Origin: Psococerastis gibbosa
Lineage: Eukaryota > Arthropoda > Insecta > Psocodea > Psocidae
Assembly (NCBI GenBank): GCA_963971405.1
Contig: OZ020485.1
Location: 49,163,469 to 49,227,468, forward strand
Reading direction: 5' to 3'
Length of the DNA stretch: 64,000 nucleotides
Shown here: positions 1 through 10,329 of the stretch, in pieces
Layout: every line of letters starts with the position of its first letter
How positions within the stretch are numbered: the stretch's first letter is position 1
Made by a program: the position numbers and the translations under genes
Notes under the pieces: model-generated
The model's input: the letters and a program-made list of their open reading frames with translations, nothing else
What the model was told of the DNA's origin: nothing
Database searches by the model: none

Positions 1-268
1 GGCCCTTAAGCAGGTAAAACCGATGGTTGACCATACGAGAACCAACTTGAACTCGCAGTCAGGCGGTTCACACGAGCTCTGCGTGAGATGAAGAGTCGGC
101 TAATTTTACTCGACCAGACGTAGGCGTCACCCGGAAGCCACTCGTAACCAAAATGTCCCAGTAAGGGGCTGTTTTTTGGGAAGAATTAGCGCCCGTGTCT
201 ACCTGGTTTATTTAATTCCCTGGTATTAAAACTGTAAACAAACAAATTTTGAATAGCACTTTCCATTA

Positions 269-748
269 TCAAATTATCTTGTTTACATTTTTAATACCAT
301 GGATTATTGAAACCCCGGTATTATAATCGCCATGATCAGCCTGCGGGAATGCGTAGATTCGAGACGACTCGCGAGAAAAATAATAGTCCGGAACACGCGC
401 ACGAACGCAAGTAATCGCATTTATTATACTAATGTCTAATAGATTGGTCTTGATCTTCTCCCGCAGTTGTGCCACAGAGTCCCTCTTCTGTCGCCCAAGA
501 GTCGTTAATGCCTGAACAGTTGCATTGTCTTGTAGTTGGACATTCTCGAATATATTTCTCTTCACCTTTGTAGGAGTCTCCGTGACACGTTTTGAAGAAG
601 AAGAAGAAGCAATCCGTTTACGTTAGACTGGTGTTGATGGTACAGCCAGCAGTTTGCTTGACGACCTTGGAGGTGTCGACTGTTGGTCACATTGATCAGT
701 TTCCATCTTCGTAGTCGACTCACCACATCCGTTCTGTTTGCTGTCCAT
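269..748 (-). pseudogene. Possible small gene or retrocopy with one in-frame stop
   Basis: On the minus strand one frame stays open from an ATG at 746-748 to a stop at 269, broken only by a TAA at 623-625. The first 40 residues are polar and Ser/Thr/Pro-rich. After the stop come a serine run (about six residues) and a basic stretch, then a segment rich in Lys, Arg, Gln and Leu (around 440-560) that could be helical. I do not recognise the protein. A possible splice donor lies near 430. It could be an old retrocopy, a host exon with a nonsense change, or chance; the composition looks more protein-like than the surrounding sequence. Confidence 0.3.
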
Positions 749-1015
749 AGCACAACAGAACTATACAAAACCAAGATCGTCATTCCCCATTTATTTACAA
801 GTTAGCGTGAGCAAATTAATTAGATCTTCATGAGGTCTAACAAAAACATTGTCAAAATATTCTTTGTGTTTTTTTAAAAATTCTACATGCCAATGAGCAT
901 AGCATCCCTTGCTCAAGTAAACGCTTTTATTCTTCTTGCACCGGGTTACTGTACCGACTCACATGGATCAACTGATGTGACCACTACAACGATCGGTAGC
1001 TAGCTGACGCTTGTT

Positions 1016-1664
1016 GCTTCCCAATTTGTACGTGATGGTCCAAATTTTCGATTCCGAGATTTCAACAGATTTACACGTTTTGTGGTCCCATGAACCCAAA
1101 AAAGTGATGTGATGTCTGCTTGTCTGTCGCTCTGTCTGTCTGTCGCTCCGTCTGTCTGTACATCGATTTCCGGGCAAACTCCTCAGTCGATTTTGATGAA
1201 ATTTTGCATGTAGGTTCAAAAGAATCATACCTCGGGACCATTTATTTTTATTTTGGGCTAACTCAATTTGGGGGAGGGGGGTGTTTTATTCTCAAAAAAA
1301 AGTCTAAAAAAATTATTTCTCAAATTTCTCCAACGATTTCTTTTAAATTCACAATTATGTTGTAGTCGTTATTAATGCTGATAAAATGCGGGGGGTCGCT
1401 TGCCCCTTGATAGTTTGCTTCTAGGGGTAAAAAAATAAAAATAACTAAATTTTTATGAAAAATGACTAAAAAATAATTTTTCTCTGACACCTCTCTATCG
1501 ATGATTTCTACCTTCAGGCATGTTTTAGGTGTTAAATTGAGGAACGAAACCGGACAGGTTGCTTTCCCAAAAAACTATTTGGTTTTGTGCAAAAAAAATG
1601 TTTTTGAAAAAAAATATAGAAAATTCACGGTCAAATGCTTTGCGTGCCCTGCCATTATTGCTGT
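1016..1664 (+). repeat. Dispersed repeat, copy 1 (about 650 bp)
   Basis: This block matches 51892-52558 in the same orientation over nearly its whole length, with a few percent mismatches and small indels. It contains a GTCTGTCTG microsatellite, a G-rich run near 1270 and A-rich tracts. A diverged inverted copy lies at 56440-56830 and a partial one at 51395-51545. No ORF, LTR or terminal inverted repeat was seen, so the class is unknown. Confidence 0.8.
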
Positions 1665-1965
1665 GTGGTAATGTGTTGGTCTGACCTATCTAGAATTTAC
1701 CTCACCCCCATTGTGCTGACACCTAAATCATCGAAATTGGTTTTTAAAAAAAGTAGTTCTGTTCACAAAAATCTGTTTAGCTTAGATGCATAATATTGAT
1801 TAACATACTGAATAGGTACTCTAAGTATATAATATATGTACATATACTAGGTATACAAATGTCATATGACATTTGTACTCGTTAAGCTGCTTTGTATTAA
1901 AATTATGTTAGATTGGTTACAACCACAGATTCGTTAAACGATTTATAATTAGTAAAATTACTTAC
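1665..1965. other. No gene seen; AT-rich
   Basis: AT-rich unique-looking sequence with short TATA-type stretches near 1825-1880. No coding or repeat structure was recognised. Confidence 0.5.
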
Positions 1966-2068
1966 CCCGAGTTTTCACAGCTTCCTCTACATGATGCGCA
2001 AAGCACGGTGCATGAAAGGCCTTCTTGTTTGCAGGAACAGCGGGCGCTGCATCCCTTCTAGCAGCCAT
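1966..2068 (-). CDS. Possible first coding exon, unrecognised
   Basis: A minus-strand ATG at 2066-2068 opens a short alanine-rich, His-containing frame of 34 codons that runs directly into GGGTAAGTAA at 1961-1967, a strong splice donor consensus. No downstream exon was recognised to the left, and the peptide is not one I know. It may be the first exon of a host or transposon gene whose remainder is lost, or a chance combination. Confidence 0.2.
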
Positions 2069-2454
2069 ACTTCACCAGCTCTCTAGCAGCCTCCCAGACG
2101 CTGGGCTGTGTTGTCCACTTGGGCTCCCAATGTCCGTCTTGGTCTATCCATACTTGGAGGTACGGGGTGGGTGACTATGTAAAAAAGCAGCTCCATCGTG
2201 AACGTCTCTGTTACAGTTTTCGGGCGAAGTAGTATTCTCCTCAATAAATTGTTTCAAAAACCTTAGTATGTCAGACTTCTGACAAGAGCGCATTTACCTC
2301 GAGGTTGACACAGATGGAGGGACAGTTTGATTCTCGTACGTAAAAAAGATGTCTAAACGTAAATGCCTGTTGTGACAGGAATTGAATAGTTTTGAAACCG
2401 ATTAACGTCTCACTTAAGAGATTTTATTTTATCCCGCTGTTTGCAATTCGTTTT
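2069..2454. other. No gene seen
   Basis: Mixed-composition sequence without a convincing reading frame or repeat structure. It lies between the possible exon on the left and the unclassified repeat-associated ORF on the right. Confidence 0.5.
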
Positions 2455-3089
2455 TTTTAATAACACAAAATATTCTGGTTTTGTTTTGCTGTATTGGCTC
2501 GAAGATGGATGAATTCTTCTCAACCAACCTTTCTTTCACAAAATCAACATACGGTTCATTGCCCTTTCCTTCAAGACTTAACATAGTGCGAACACGTTCA
2601 CTATCTGTTATTTCTCTTGTATCTAAGATGACTTGATCTTCTGTATGTTCCAGAAATGGATTGCCAAACTCCTCAAAACCGATTTTGACTGCAAAAACAT
2701 GGTGCAGAAATGTTTTGGAAAGCAGAATATTGCTCGTGGTGCAGCTTTTTATTTCCTGCGTTTGCGTCAGTATGCGTGAACTCTAGTAAAAGTCGACATA
2801 TTTCTGGACCAGACAACATCCAACGTCGTAAAGGAGTTGGATCCTGCGTAAGGCCAATTGCACCCCCTTCACCTTTTACTATGGCATTGTGTTGCTCATG
2901 CGCTTGATCAACTGCAAGTGCTGAGAACATTCTTGCTGTTTTCCTTACAACAAAGTTTCCCCTGCTGAATTCAGAATGGACATCTGGAGCGGTAGTCGAC
3001 AATGCCTCCAAATCAGAGGCGTGGACAGACAGCCAACGTGCGTAGTTGGGGTGGTCAACCAGGAAAAACCATGGTAGCATTTGTTTCAA
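2455..3089 (-). pseudogene. Fragment of unclassified repeat-associated invertebrate protein
   Basis: The minus-strand ORF 2673-3089 (138 residues) contains HPNYARW, a GNFVV motif, a DQAHEQ motif, and PTPLRRWM near the middle. A second frame (about 2460-2695) continues with a GNPFLEH motif and an LDTREI motif, so a frameshift lies near 2690-2700. Proteins with this set of motifs are, as I recall, very common as uncharacterised entries in repeat-rich invertebrate genomes, so this is probably a mobile-element protein of unknown role. It overlaps the Gypsy remnant on the right by four bases, which marks a junction between two elements. Not a host gene with confidence. Confidence 0.45.
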
Positions 3090-3872
3090 ACAAACCTTGA
3101 ACAGATCATAATTTGCTTCTCTTTGTGAACGAATAAACGAGAGAGGGAAGAGTTTCCAGTTTTAACAATGTCACCCAAGACTTGAATGTTGGTGACTTCT
3201 GTGACTGCTCTTGAACCCCCAGCGTAGTCCATGTGAATGCGATGCCAATTCGCGTCAGGTTCCTCCCAGTGGTGAAGAGGTGTTTTTGCAGGGCTATTTC
3301 TTACCATCGCACAATTATTGTTACACTCCCGCACCAGTCTCTCAATGTCCCTATCAATGTTTCGCCATACGTGGCGTCGAGCTAATTGCTTCATTTTTGT
3401 AATACCACAATGCGTGTCATGTAGTTCCTGTTGCACCGCTGACTGCATAGCCGATGGCACCACCACCCGTTGTTAACGAAAGACAAGTCCTGCATCCAGT
3501 GTGAACTCAACTCTTTGTGGCTGTGTCGAGCATTTCTCGTTGAATTTTCATCAGATCGGAATCCTTCCTACTCTTTGCGAGAATCGTACCATAGTTGACC
3601 TGTGAAGAAGAAATCATGTCGATTGATTCAAAATTAACATGGTTCACCTCTGAGTTAATCAATGCATCTGCCTTTGATGAATGCGAAATTTGGAGTCGAG
3701 ATAGAGAATCGGCATTTCCGTTGTCTAACCCTTTCTTCAACGCTGCTTCATACGTAAACTCCGACAGGAATGCTGCATAACACTGTAGGTGTGACGACGT
3801 CATCTGTGGAATAGCAGCGTGTTGATGAATATTTTTTACCAATGGTTGGTTGTCACACAGTCGCCCATCCAC
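3086..3872 (-). pseudogene. Gypsy-type pol remnant: RNase H end and integrase start
   Basis: The frame at 3507-3872 contains the end of a Gypsy RNase H region (DNQPL near the start, NADSLSRL in the middle). The frame at 3086-3466 continues into the integrase N-terminus: a His-Cys zinc-finger-like stretch with HDTHCGITKMKQLARRH and a paired cysteine region, then MDYAGG, which includes the first catalytic Asp. The two are separated by a frameshift or stop around 3470-3506. Everything upstream (RT) and the rest of the integrase is missing. A clearly related copy, truncated at another point, is at 45050-45474. Confidence 0.7.
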
Positions 3873-4381
3873 TCTTTATAAAGGGCATACATTTTTGACC
3901 AAGTTCAAATCGGGCGACAAATATTTGCGAGCTAGAGTATTTGAAAGGCGGTAGTGACTCTTACGTGATGATTCTACCTAGATTGTGCGATTTTACCTTC
4001 GACATTGTATCTTCACTCGCGCAAATCCTCCATAGTATCCTGTGGCGGTTTTAGAATTTTCAAAAAGGACAAGACATCAGACCCGACTAGTTAAATACTG
4101 GGGGCTTGACAATATTTAGGTCTACATATGGTGTATTCACTCCGTTTCGATTTCCCTAGGCCCTAGGGGAAAGTAGGAAACTGTGGTAATAGAACTCTAG
4201 TTTTTCTACATCTTGGCTGCATTTTTCCGCGAGGAAGTTGATGGCTTTCAACTTATTTCCTAATTTAGGGATAGGCATGGGCGCCGAGTTGTGAAAATTA
4301 TTGGTATGACCCAACATTGCCCGGAAGGAGCCAATTGGAGCCACATATTAGCCAATAAAGCCCTCAATAATGTCAAGATCT
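3873..4381. other. No clear gene
   Basis: Contains only short frames (for example a 62-codon minus frame at 4156-4344) that I cannot assign. May be eroded Gypsy or hAT sequence linking its neighbours. Confidence 0.4.
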
Positions 4382-5104
4382 TCATTTGACTGAAAGGTCA
4401 AACGTCTCATCCACCATGATGCTGAAATATTCGCTCTTCATTGTGCTATCTAATACGGACTGTAAAACAGAGTGGCCAAGCATTTTTATGATTTCATTTT
4501 TAATATATTGTGAGACATCCACGTGTACGCTTTCCCCCGACTCAGCCATTTTTTTCAATTCCGGACAGTCTTTTCTTAAATGCAGTAATTGCCCAAAATT
4601 TGGTGATGGATCGTCCTTACCGTGGTTAGGTGGGCCTTGGCGGCAAAGGTATTTTAAAGATGTGAAAATAGCCAATAACGCTGTACGGGCATTTCGCATC
4701 TCCTTACATAAATTTTCATCGAGAAGTGTCGAAACGTTTGTTGTTTTGGCCGATTTTATTACACCCTCTCTGTGTGAAACTGACTGTTCGCGCCTTCGAA
4801 AGGCAACTATAGCATTTTTCCACGTACTGAATCCCTTTTTGATAAAGGTTTCCTCCTTTTTAGTACTAAATATAAGCAGACGGCTGGCTTCAGCTTGTTT
4901 ACATATTGTGCAGAATGCCAGTTCTAGACTCCGACAATACTCCAGCCAGCTGCATTTTTGAAGCCATGAATTTTGGAAAACTCTTTGTTGATTTTTATTT
5001 TTTATTAATCGCCAGATCAATGTGGGTAAACGCGCTTTCTGGTTTGCAGTTTGCCGGTGTTCGTTGTCTGTATTGTGTGTGTATGAGTTGATGATGTGTG
5101 GCAA
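4382..5104 (-). pseudogene. hAT / ZMYM1-like transposase N-terminal fragment
   Basis: A 240-residue minus-strand ORF. Residues about 40-75 resemble a TTF-type zinc finger (WL..CSWLEYC, then FCTICKQ). From about residue 185 it matches the start of a hAT-type transposase core of the DUF4371 kind: QYIKNEI, GHSVLQSVLD and MVDETFD, the last containing the first acidic catalytic residue. The ORF stops just after this, so the catalytic C-terminus and the dimerisation domain are gone. Such genes are carried by hAT elements and by domesticated ZMYM-like copies. Flanked only by other element fragments, this is most likely a dead transposon copy. Confidence 0.6.
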
Positions 5105-5640
5105 ACTGCGATCAGGAGGGCACTGGACAACGGGTTGACCAGTGACCTGTCCAAGGGCAGTTTGTCGATGCTTGTATTAAACCAGTGTGTTGTTTGCTAG
5201 ATGAGCTTGCCAGATCTGCTGAGTGAAGAAAAGGAATGGTGTGCTGGAGAAGTATTGTATTGTGTAAGACTGCTTTCTGGAAATCTGTATTAGGAGGTGT
5301 AATGTGTCTCTTTTATGATAACTGTATAATAGGGTTTCGGTCAGAAACCGAACCTCAGTTTTCGGGAAAAGCTCTGCAACGGATGTTAAAAATTGCCCAG
5401 CTACTCAGTAGATGCTGCAGGGCTTCCCTCGACAACCCCGTTATGAGACTCACTCTAACTCTTAGGGAATTGGAAGCATAATATATTAATTAAGGAATAT
5501 CCGCACCTTAATTACAAATTTTGCAAACAAACCGTCAGAGTTGCTGATTACCTTTAGAAAGCACAAATCAAATGAACAACCTTGACAATGTCCACAGGAA
5601 ATGAGGTAAGTAAACTTTTAAAACTTACTTTACTTTTTCG
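5105..5640. other. No gene seen
   Basis: A plus frame of 81 codons (5236-5481) has no recognisable motif. The right edge is where the minus-strand LINE ends. Confidence 0.4.
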
Positions 5641-6349
5641 TGTCCGAGAGATGGAGACTAGGCGAATCTTTGGGCCCAGTGGTGTGCCGTCTTGACGCCA
5701 GCTTCAGTGCAATTCCAAAGGTCGTCCAGTGTACAGTTGGTGGGCACAGGGTGCACTGCAGCAAGTGCTCAGTGTCCTGTATTTCTGCTCCACATTAGCA
5801 GAATATGTCAGGGGTGTGTAGCTGTCCCCACCTGGCTCGGTTCTTCTTTGTAGGTGGGACCCCAGACTGATGGTTTGGCTCCCCATTTGCTGTTTCGGAG
5901 TTTCTTTAGTAGGTTGTTCCGTGTCTGGACCTTCATAGCGGTGTTCTGGCAATGGGTTCTGTAGGTCAGTGTTCTGTCCAGAACGACCCCTAGGTACTTG
6001 GGTGCGTCGGAATGGCTTGTCTGTATGTTGTTCCATATTATATTCAGTTGCCTGGTCTTCAGGTCGTACACGCTCGATAATGTCTTGCTAGGGTTAGACT
6101 TGAGCGAGTTGGTGCTGTAATAGTCTGTGAAGGTCATTAAGGCATCATTGAGTTTCTTCTCAATCCCCTCAAAGAACTATCTTGCACCGCAAGTGCCAGG
6201 TGGTCAGCGTACAGGCAGTGTTCAGCGTACCTCAGGATCGGCTGGTCGTTAGTGTATATGTTAAAGAGAATAGGTGATAGTACACTGCCCTGTGGTAGGC
6301 CATTTTTCTGGGTGCGCCAACGACTTTTCTTGCCTCCAAAAGAAACATA

Positions 6350-7313
6350 CGAGGGGCGTCTGAAAAGTTCATAGCATAAAGAGTTAGGTGAATTATAGAT
6401 ACATACGTTTTTTTTATTTTTCAATATAGTTTCCCTTAATACTAATGCACTTTTCGCTACGGTGTTTTATCATTTTTAACCCATTCAAAAAATAATCCTT
6501 GTTTATCGATGAAAAGTGTCCATGAACGGCTGCTTTGATTTCATCCTCGTCTGAAATTTTCTCCCCTTCAACTCTTTTTTTCAAATTTGGAAAGAGGAAA
6601 TAGTCACTCGGGGCCAGGTCTGGACTATAGGGCGGGTGATCCAGCTCATTGAACCCTGTCTCTTTCATGGCCGCCCTTCCAACTCGGCTTGTGTGCACTG
6701 GAGCATTGTCCTGTAAAAACAGGACCCCTGCGTTAAGTTTGCCACGCCTCAGCTCCACCACTTTCTTGCGCACCTCCCGGGGGAGGCCATCGTAATATTC
6801 TCCGTTCATTGTAGTTCTTTTGGGAAGAAAGTCCACAAGTATTACACCTTGTGCGTCCCAGAAAACCGTGGCCATGGCCTTGAGGGTGGTCTCCTGGGCT
6901 CGAAACTTAATAGCTCAACATTTCCAGCCGTAACTACAGTTGACGGCCGACCACTGCGTGGGTCATCTTGAAGGCTCTCCCTCCCCAACAAAAAATAGCG
7001 GCGCCATTGTGTTGTTGTAGAATAACTAGGGCAAGCTTCACCGTACACAGGCAGCATCAAACTTCTGATCTCCTCTGCACTTTTCCCACACTTATTTAAG
7101 AATTTAATAACGGCCCTATACTCAATTTTGCGTTCGGAGGGTGAAATAGACGACATGGTACAACTCAAACGACTGACACATAGATACTAAACGAGAGAGC
7201 GGGCTGCAACTACGGCATATATTTTCTCAAGGTCGACCGGTTATTGAACCAGTTGGGGTATTTTCACTGGCCCATCAGAAATATCCCATGCTATGAACTT
7301 TTCAGGCGCCCTG
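6350..7313 (-). mobile_element. Internally deleted mariner (Tc1/mariner, DD34D)
   Basis: Terminal inverted repeats of about 23-25 bp (6350-6374 and 7291-7313) share GCGYCTGAAAAGTTCATAG and are flanked by TA on both sides (6348-6349 and 7314-7315), the mariner target. Length is 964 bp against about 1.3 kb for a full element. It lies inside the LINE RT, so it is younger than that LINE. Confidence 0.85.
6414..7168 (-). pseudogene. Mariner transposase, middle deleted
   Basis: The N-terminal part (6842-7168 frame, start at 7166-7168) holds the helix-turn-helix DNA-binding domain including SYSTTTQWRRYF and DDPRSGRPS. The C-terminal part (6414-6875 frame) starts near MATVFWDAQG and includes LQDNAPVHT (second catalytic Asp) and PPYSPDLAPSDYFLFP (third Asp, 34 residues on, as in DD34D). 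The segment between about residues 85 and 180, with the first catalytic Asp, is deleted, and the two parts are in different frames. The protein cannot be active; the copy could only be moved by a transposase supplied from elsewhere. Confidence 0.8.
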
Positions 7314-7865
7314 TAGAAGCGTCTGTTTTGGAGTATTGACTGGATTATACGCGTAAGATGGTGGTCTCCGCTCAGTTTCAAGATTTTTTTAAGAAGCTTC
7401 CTGTGGTTGACTATCGTACGCCGCCGTCAGATCTATGTATACAACGCCAGTGATGAGGTTTTCCTGGAACCCCTTCTCTATGAGCTCAGCAAGATGGAGT
7501 ACTTGTCCAGTGCAGTTTTTACCAGGCCGGAAACCCGCTTGTTGCTTGCGGTATGAGCTTTTTTTCAACTAAGGGTTGGATTCTGTCCAGCAACTGTCGC
7601 TCATAGAGCTTATAAATATGGGTGAGGAGGGATATGGGTCTATAGCTACTCGGTTCGTTTGGCGGCTTTCCGGGTTTCAGCAGGGCGGCAACCTTCGCCT
7701 TTCTCCACATTCTCGGTATGTGGCACTCTTTCACGCAATTGTTGAAAAGTTGGAAAATCCACTTCTTCGTTGCTTCGCCGAAATGCTTTATTTGTTCGGT
7801 GCAAACGTCGTCTTCACCGACAGCGTTGCCACTTTTCATCGAATTTATGCCTTTGTTTAGCTTGG

Positions 7866-8725
7866 TAAACTTGATCCAATTATTTGGTTCACGCGACCTA
7901 TCTTTATTAATTGAACCTACATAGTATTTTCTTTCATCACTTTCACTGCCACTTTCTTCTTCAACAGCATTTGCTTTCTTAGGCCTATTGCCTGTCTTGC
8001 AAGCCTGACTGAACTGATTCATTAACGAACATTTATGACACGTCTTACCAAAAGCAGGACACTGATTTATTTCGTGACTTCTGAGACATCGGGTGCAATC
8101 ATTTATGTAGCCTTCTCGACGTCCTCTCTGCCGCTGATGCTTGATAAACTTCGGCTTAGGCACCTTCTGGCTATCCTGACGTTGACTTTGATGTTTATTT
8201 CGTATTCTATCTACCATTGCTTCATCAGTCTTCCTCTTTGCCATTATTTGCTTTTCTGCCAGTTCTGAAACTCTCCCAATATTTATATATTTGGTTAGAT
8301 CAAGGTTGTCCTCCCTCAGCAACCGTTCCTTTAGTTGGTTATTAGTTGTTCCGGTTATTATTCGGTCCTTAATCAAACTGTCTTTCATTGACTGAAAATC
8401 GCAGCTTGATGCTAAAAGTTTTAAAGCAGTCAAATGCTCGTCAAAAGATTCGCCTTCCTTTTGCATTCTCATAGCAAAACTATGCCTTTCCACAGTTTCA
8501 TTACTTTCTTATCGAAAGCATCTCTTATCTTTTGTTGTGGTTCTTTACTATCGCTGTCATTTAATGCAAACTAATCAAATATTTCCTGGCCTTCAGGCCC
8601 TATTAAGTGTAAGAATACTGCCGCCTGTACGTCTTTTGCCTTACTCGTTAATGCTGTTGCCGTTGCATACAGTTCGAAGGCTTTTTTCCTCTTTTTATAT
8701 TCCATGTGGGGCTGCCCAGTTAGGG
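7866..8725 (-). pseudogene. Gypsy gag (nucleocapsid zinc knuckles), broken
   Basis: Minus-strand Gag of a Gypsy element. The piece at 8571-8725 continues a start at 18843-18845 on the far side of the BEL insertion and carries GQPHMEYKKRKKAFELY and VAVFLHLIG-like helices. The piece at about 7866-8493 has the LLxDRIITG-type capsid C-terminal motif and two cysteine motifs, CTRC...C and CHKC...C, near 7985-8100. A stop near 8571-8580 and a frameshift near 8490-8500 separate the pieces. The frame then runs directly into LINE RT sequence at about 7865, giving a 324-codon chimeric ORF (7519-8493). It resembles the Gag at 23580-24722, so both belong to related Gypsy lineages. Confidence 0.7.
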
Positions 8726-8879
8726 TGTACAAAATATTATGTAATAAACTTCTGAGTTTGAATTGCGCGCCATTCAGATAGCAGAAGATTATGAAGAATC
8801 GCGCATGCTCATTACAGTCCATTTTTCGAAGAGAGAAGGTAAGGTCATGTGTCTCCCTTTCAAACTTTTTCATATTTCA
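8726..8879 (+). repeat. BEL/Pao 5' LTR (154 bp)
   Basis: Begins TGTACAAAAT and ends TTTCA (TG...CA). It differs from the right LTR at two visible positions (near 8765 and 8845), which points to a fairly recent insertion. Preceded by target duplication TAGGG. Confidence 0.92.
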
Positions 8880-8894
8880 TGGTCCAATCGAGCC
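8880..8894 (+). promoter_or_regulatory. Primer-binding site, perhaps tRNA-Tyr
   Basis: TGGTCCAATCGAGCC follows the LTR directly. TGG pairs with a tRNA 3' CCA. The rest resembles the complement of a tRNA-Tyr 3' end, apart from a small difference after TGGTCC. The tRNA assignment is tentative. Confidence 0.5.
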
Positions 8895-8930
8895 ATATAT
8901 TAATTACAATTACAATTACAATTAATTACA

Positions 8931-10316
8931 ATGGCAGATACGGATGTATTTCAAGCATTGGTTGCCCAGAAAGACTCACTTTTTGATGAGCTAACGGACA
9001 TATGCGACGACACGAAAAGTTCAAGTTTCAACAAATTCAAAGCGCAAAGTGCTTTAAGAAGACTGGACCAAATTGAAGCTAGCTTCAGAAGGCTGCAAAA
9101 GGAAATATTTCAGTTCAATGTACATGGGGATAAGGAATTTCTGGTAAGCATTACGGACTTCAAGACTTTCCAAGCCATAATTGACAACATTGGTCAAAAA
9201 TGTTACAAGACACTCGACAGCGGTAAGTCAAACTTGCAAATTCAGGCACCAACAAACATACAGAAGGTGAATATAGGAATTTTCGATGGGAAAGTAGAGC
9301 AATTCAACGAATTTATTGAACTATACAACGAGATAATACACATGTCAAGCCACAAGTCAGACATCAAGAAATTCACATACTTAAAATCGTTGGTTAGAAA
9401 AGAGCCGCTGGCATTAATCGCTGAGTACGAAATCAGCAGTGCTAATTACAAGTTAGCATACCAAGCGCTATGTGACCGATACGCTAATAGCCGTAGGCTT
9501 GGCAATTACTATGTCAATCTCATCAATAAACAGGCAGCAGCTGTCAACAAAGATGTAGTAAAGTTTTTGGAGCTAGTTCGCGCAGGAGCTGCAGGGCTTA
9601 ATAATTTAAAGGCTAATGACCTTGGAGACTATTTAATGTTCGAAATGATTTATCATAATTGCCACCCAGCATGGCGAAAATCTTTCGAAATGGAGTTCAA
9701 CGGCTCTAGCTTGCCTACTTTAATGGAATTAATACTACATTTGCAGAGGCTCGCGCGAATAGAAGAGATTAAGACAGACATTCCGACCACTCCAACTCCT
9801 AATAAGGAGAAAGAGGTAAAACCGAAGCATACTTTCGTAACAAAGGCTTCTTGTAAAAACAGTTGTGTTTACTGCCACCAACGGCATTCAATTTACGCTT
9901 GTTCTGCATTCAGAGATTTATCCTCACAAGATAAGTTAAAAGCGATTCGAGCTGCGAAAGCTTGTATTAATTGCTTACAATGTCATGCAAATTCTGATTC
10001 CGGACAGAATTGCGGGTCTAGTTACAGATGTAGACAATGTTCGGGTTTCCATCATACTTGGATCCATGACGCAGTCTCCAAGAGTTCTGCAACAGAGGAT
10101 GGTGCGAAGGTGATGGCTTGCTCCGACGCAAAGACTAGCAAGTCTGTGCTTCTCGGGACGGTGACCGCTCAGCTGCGAGACATTTTCGGGAAGTATCACG
10201 TTGCCAGAGGTATTCTCGATCCCGCATCAGAATGCAATCTGATTAGCCTCGAGCTTTGCCAAAAGCTTGGTCTGAAACGTAGGCTAGATCTTCACGGTCC
10301 GACTGGCGGTCGGTGA
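8931..10316 (+). CDS. gag: BEL/Pao Gag with start of protease
   Basis: A 461-residue ORF starting at an ATG 51 bp after the LTR. Residues about 110-200 match the Pao Gag domain (DUF1759 type): FDGKVEQFNEFIELYNEII, then a segment ending ALCDRYANSRRLG. Around residues 305-380 are nucleocapsid-type cysteine/histidine clusters (CVYCHQRHSIYAC, CINCLQCH, CRQCSGFHHTWIH). From about residue 425 a retropepsin region begins (ARGILDPASECNLIS); the usual D-S/T-G triad reads D-P-A, so the protease may be damaged. The frame ends at TGA 10314-10316; the protease/pol continues in the +1 frame from about 10330. Confidence 0.85.
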   Translation: MADTDVFQALVAQKDSLFDELTDICDDTKSSSFNKFKAQSALRRLDQIEASFRRLQKEIFQFNVHGDKEFLVSITDFKTFQAIIDNIGQKCYKTLDSGKSNLQIQAPTNIQKVNIGIFDGKVEQFNEFIELYNEIIHMSSHKSDIKKFTYLKSLVRKEPLALIAEYEISSANYKLAYQALCDRYANSRRLGNYYVNLINKQAAAVNKDVVKFLELVRAGAAGLNNLKANDLGDYLMFEMIYHNCHPAWRKSFEMEFNGSSLPTLMELILHLQRLARIEEIKTDIPTTPTPNKEKEVKPKHTFVTKASCKNSCVYCHQRHSIYACSAFRDLSSQDKLKAIRAAKACINCLQCHANSDSGQNCGSSYRCRQCSGFHHTWIHDAVSKSSATEDGAKVMACSDAKTSKSVLLGTVTAQLRDIFGKYHVARGILDPASECNLISLELCQKLGLKRRLDLHGPTGGR

Positions 10317-10329
10317 TGTAAGTACAGTC

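Larger units (their letters stand above)
5641..7865 (-). mobile_element. 5'-truncated LINE (Jockey/CR1-like RT) split by a mariner
   Basis: Read on the minus strand, the LINE starts abruptly near 7865 inside a chimeric ORF. It shows RT fingers (LLKPGKPPN, SYRPISLL), RT motif A (YIDLTAAYD, near 7411-7435), then a mariner insertion, then LPQGSVLSPILF (motif B) and motif C as YADHLALA near 6198-6215. The second catalytic Asp of YADD is His here. A further frame at 5808-6137 holds the thumb region, after a frameshift. The endonuclease is absent because of 5' truncation. Removing the mariner and one TA restores the frame across 6349/7314. Confidence 0.75.
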
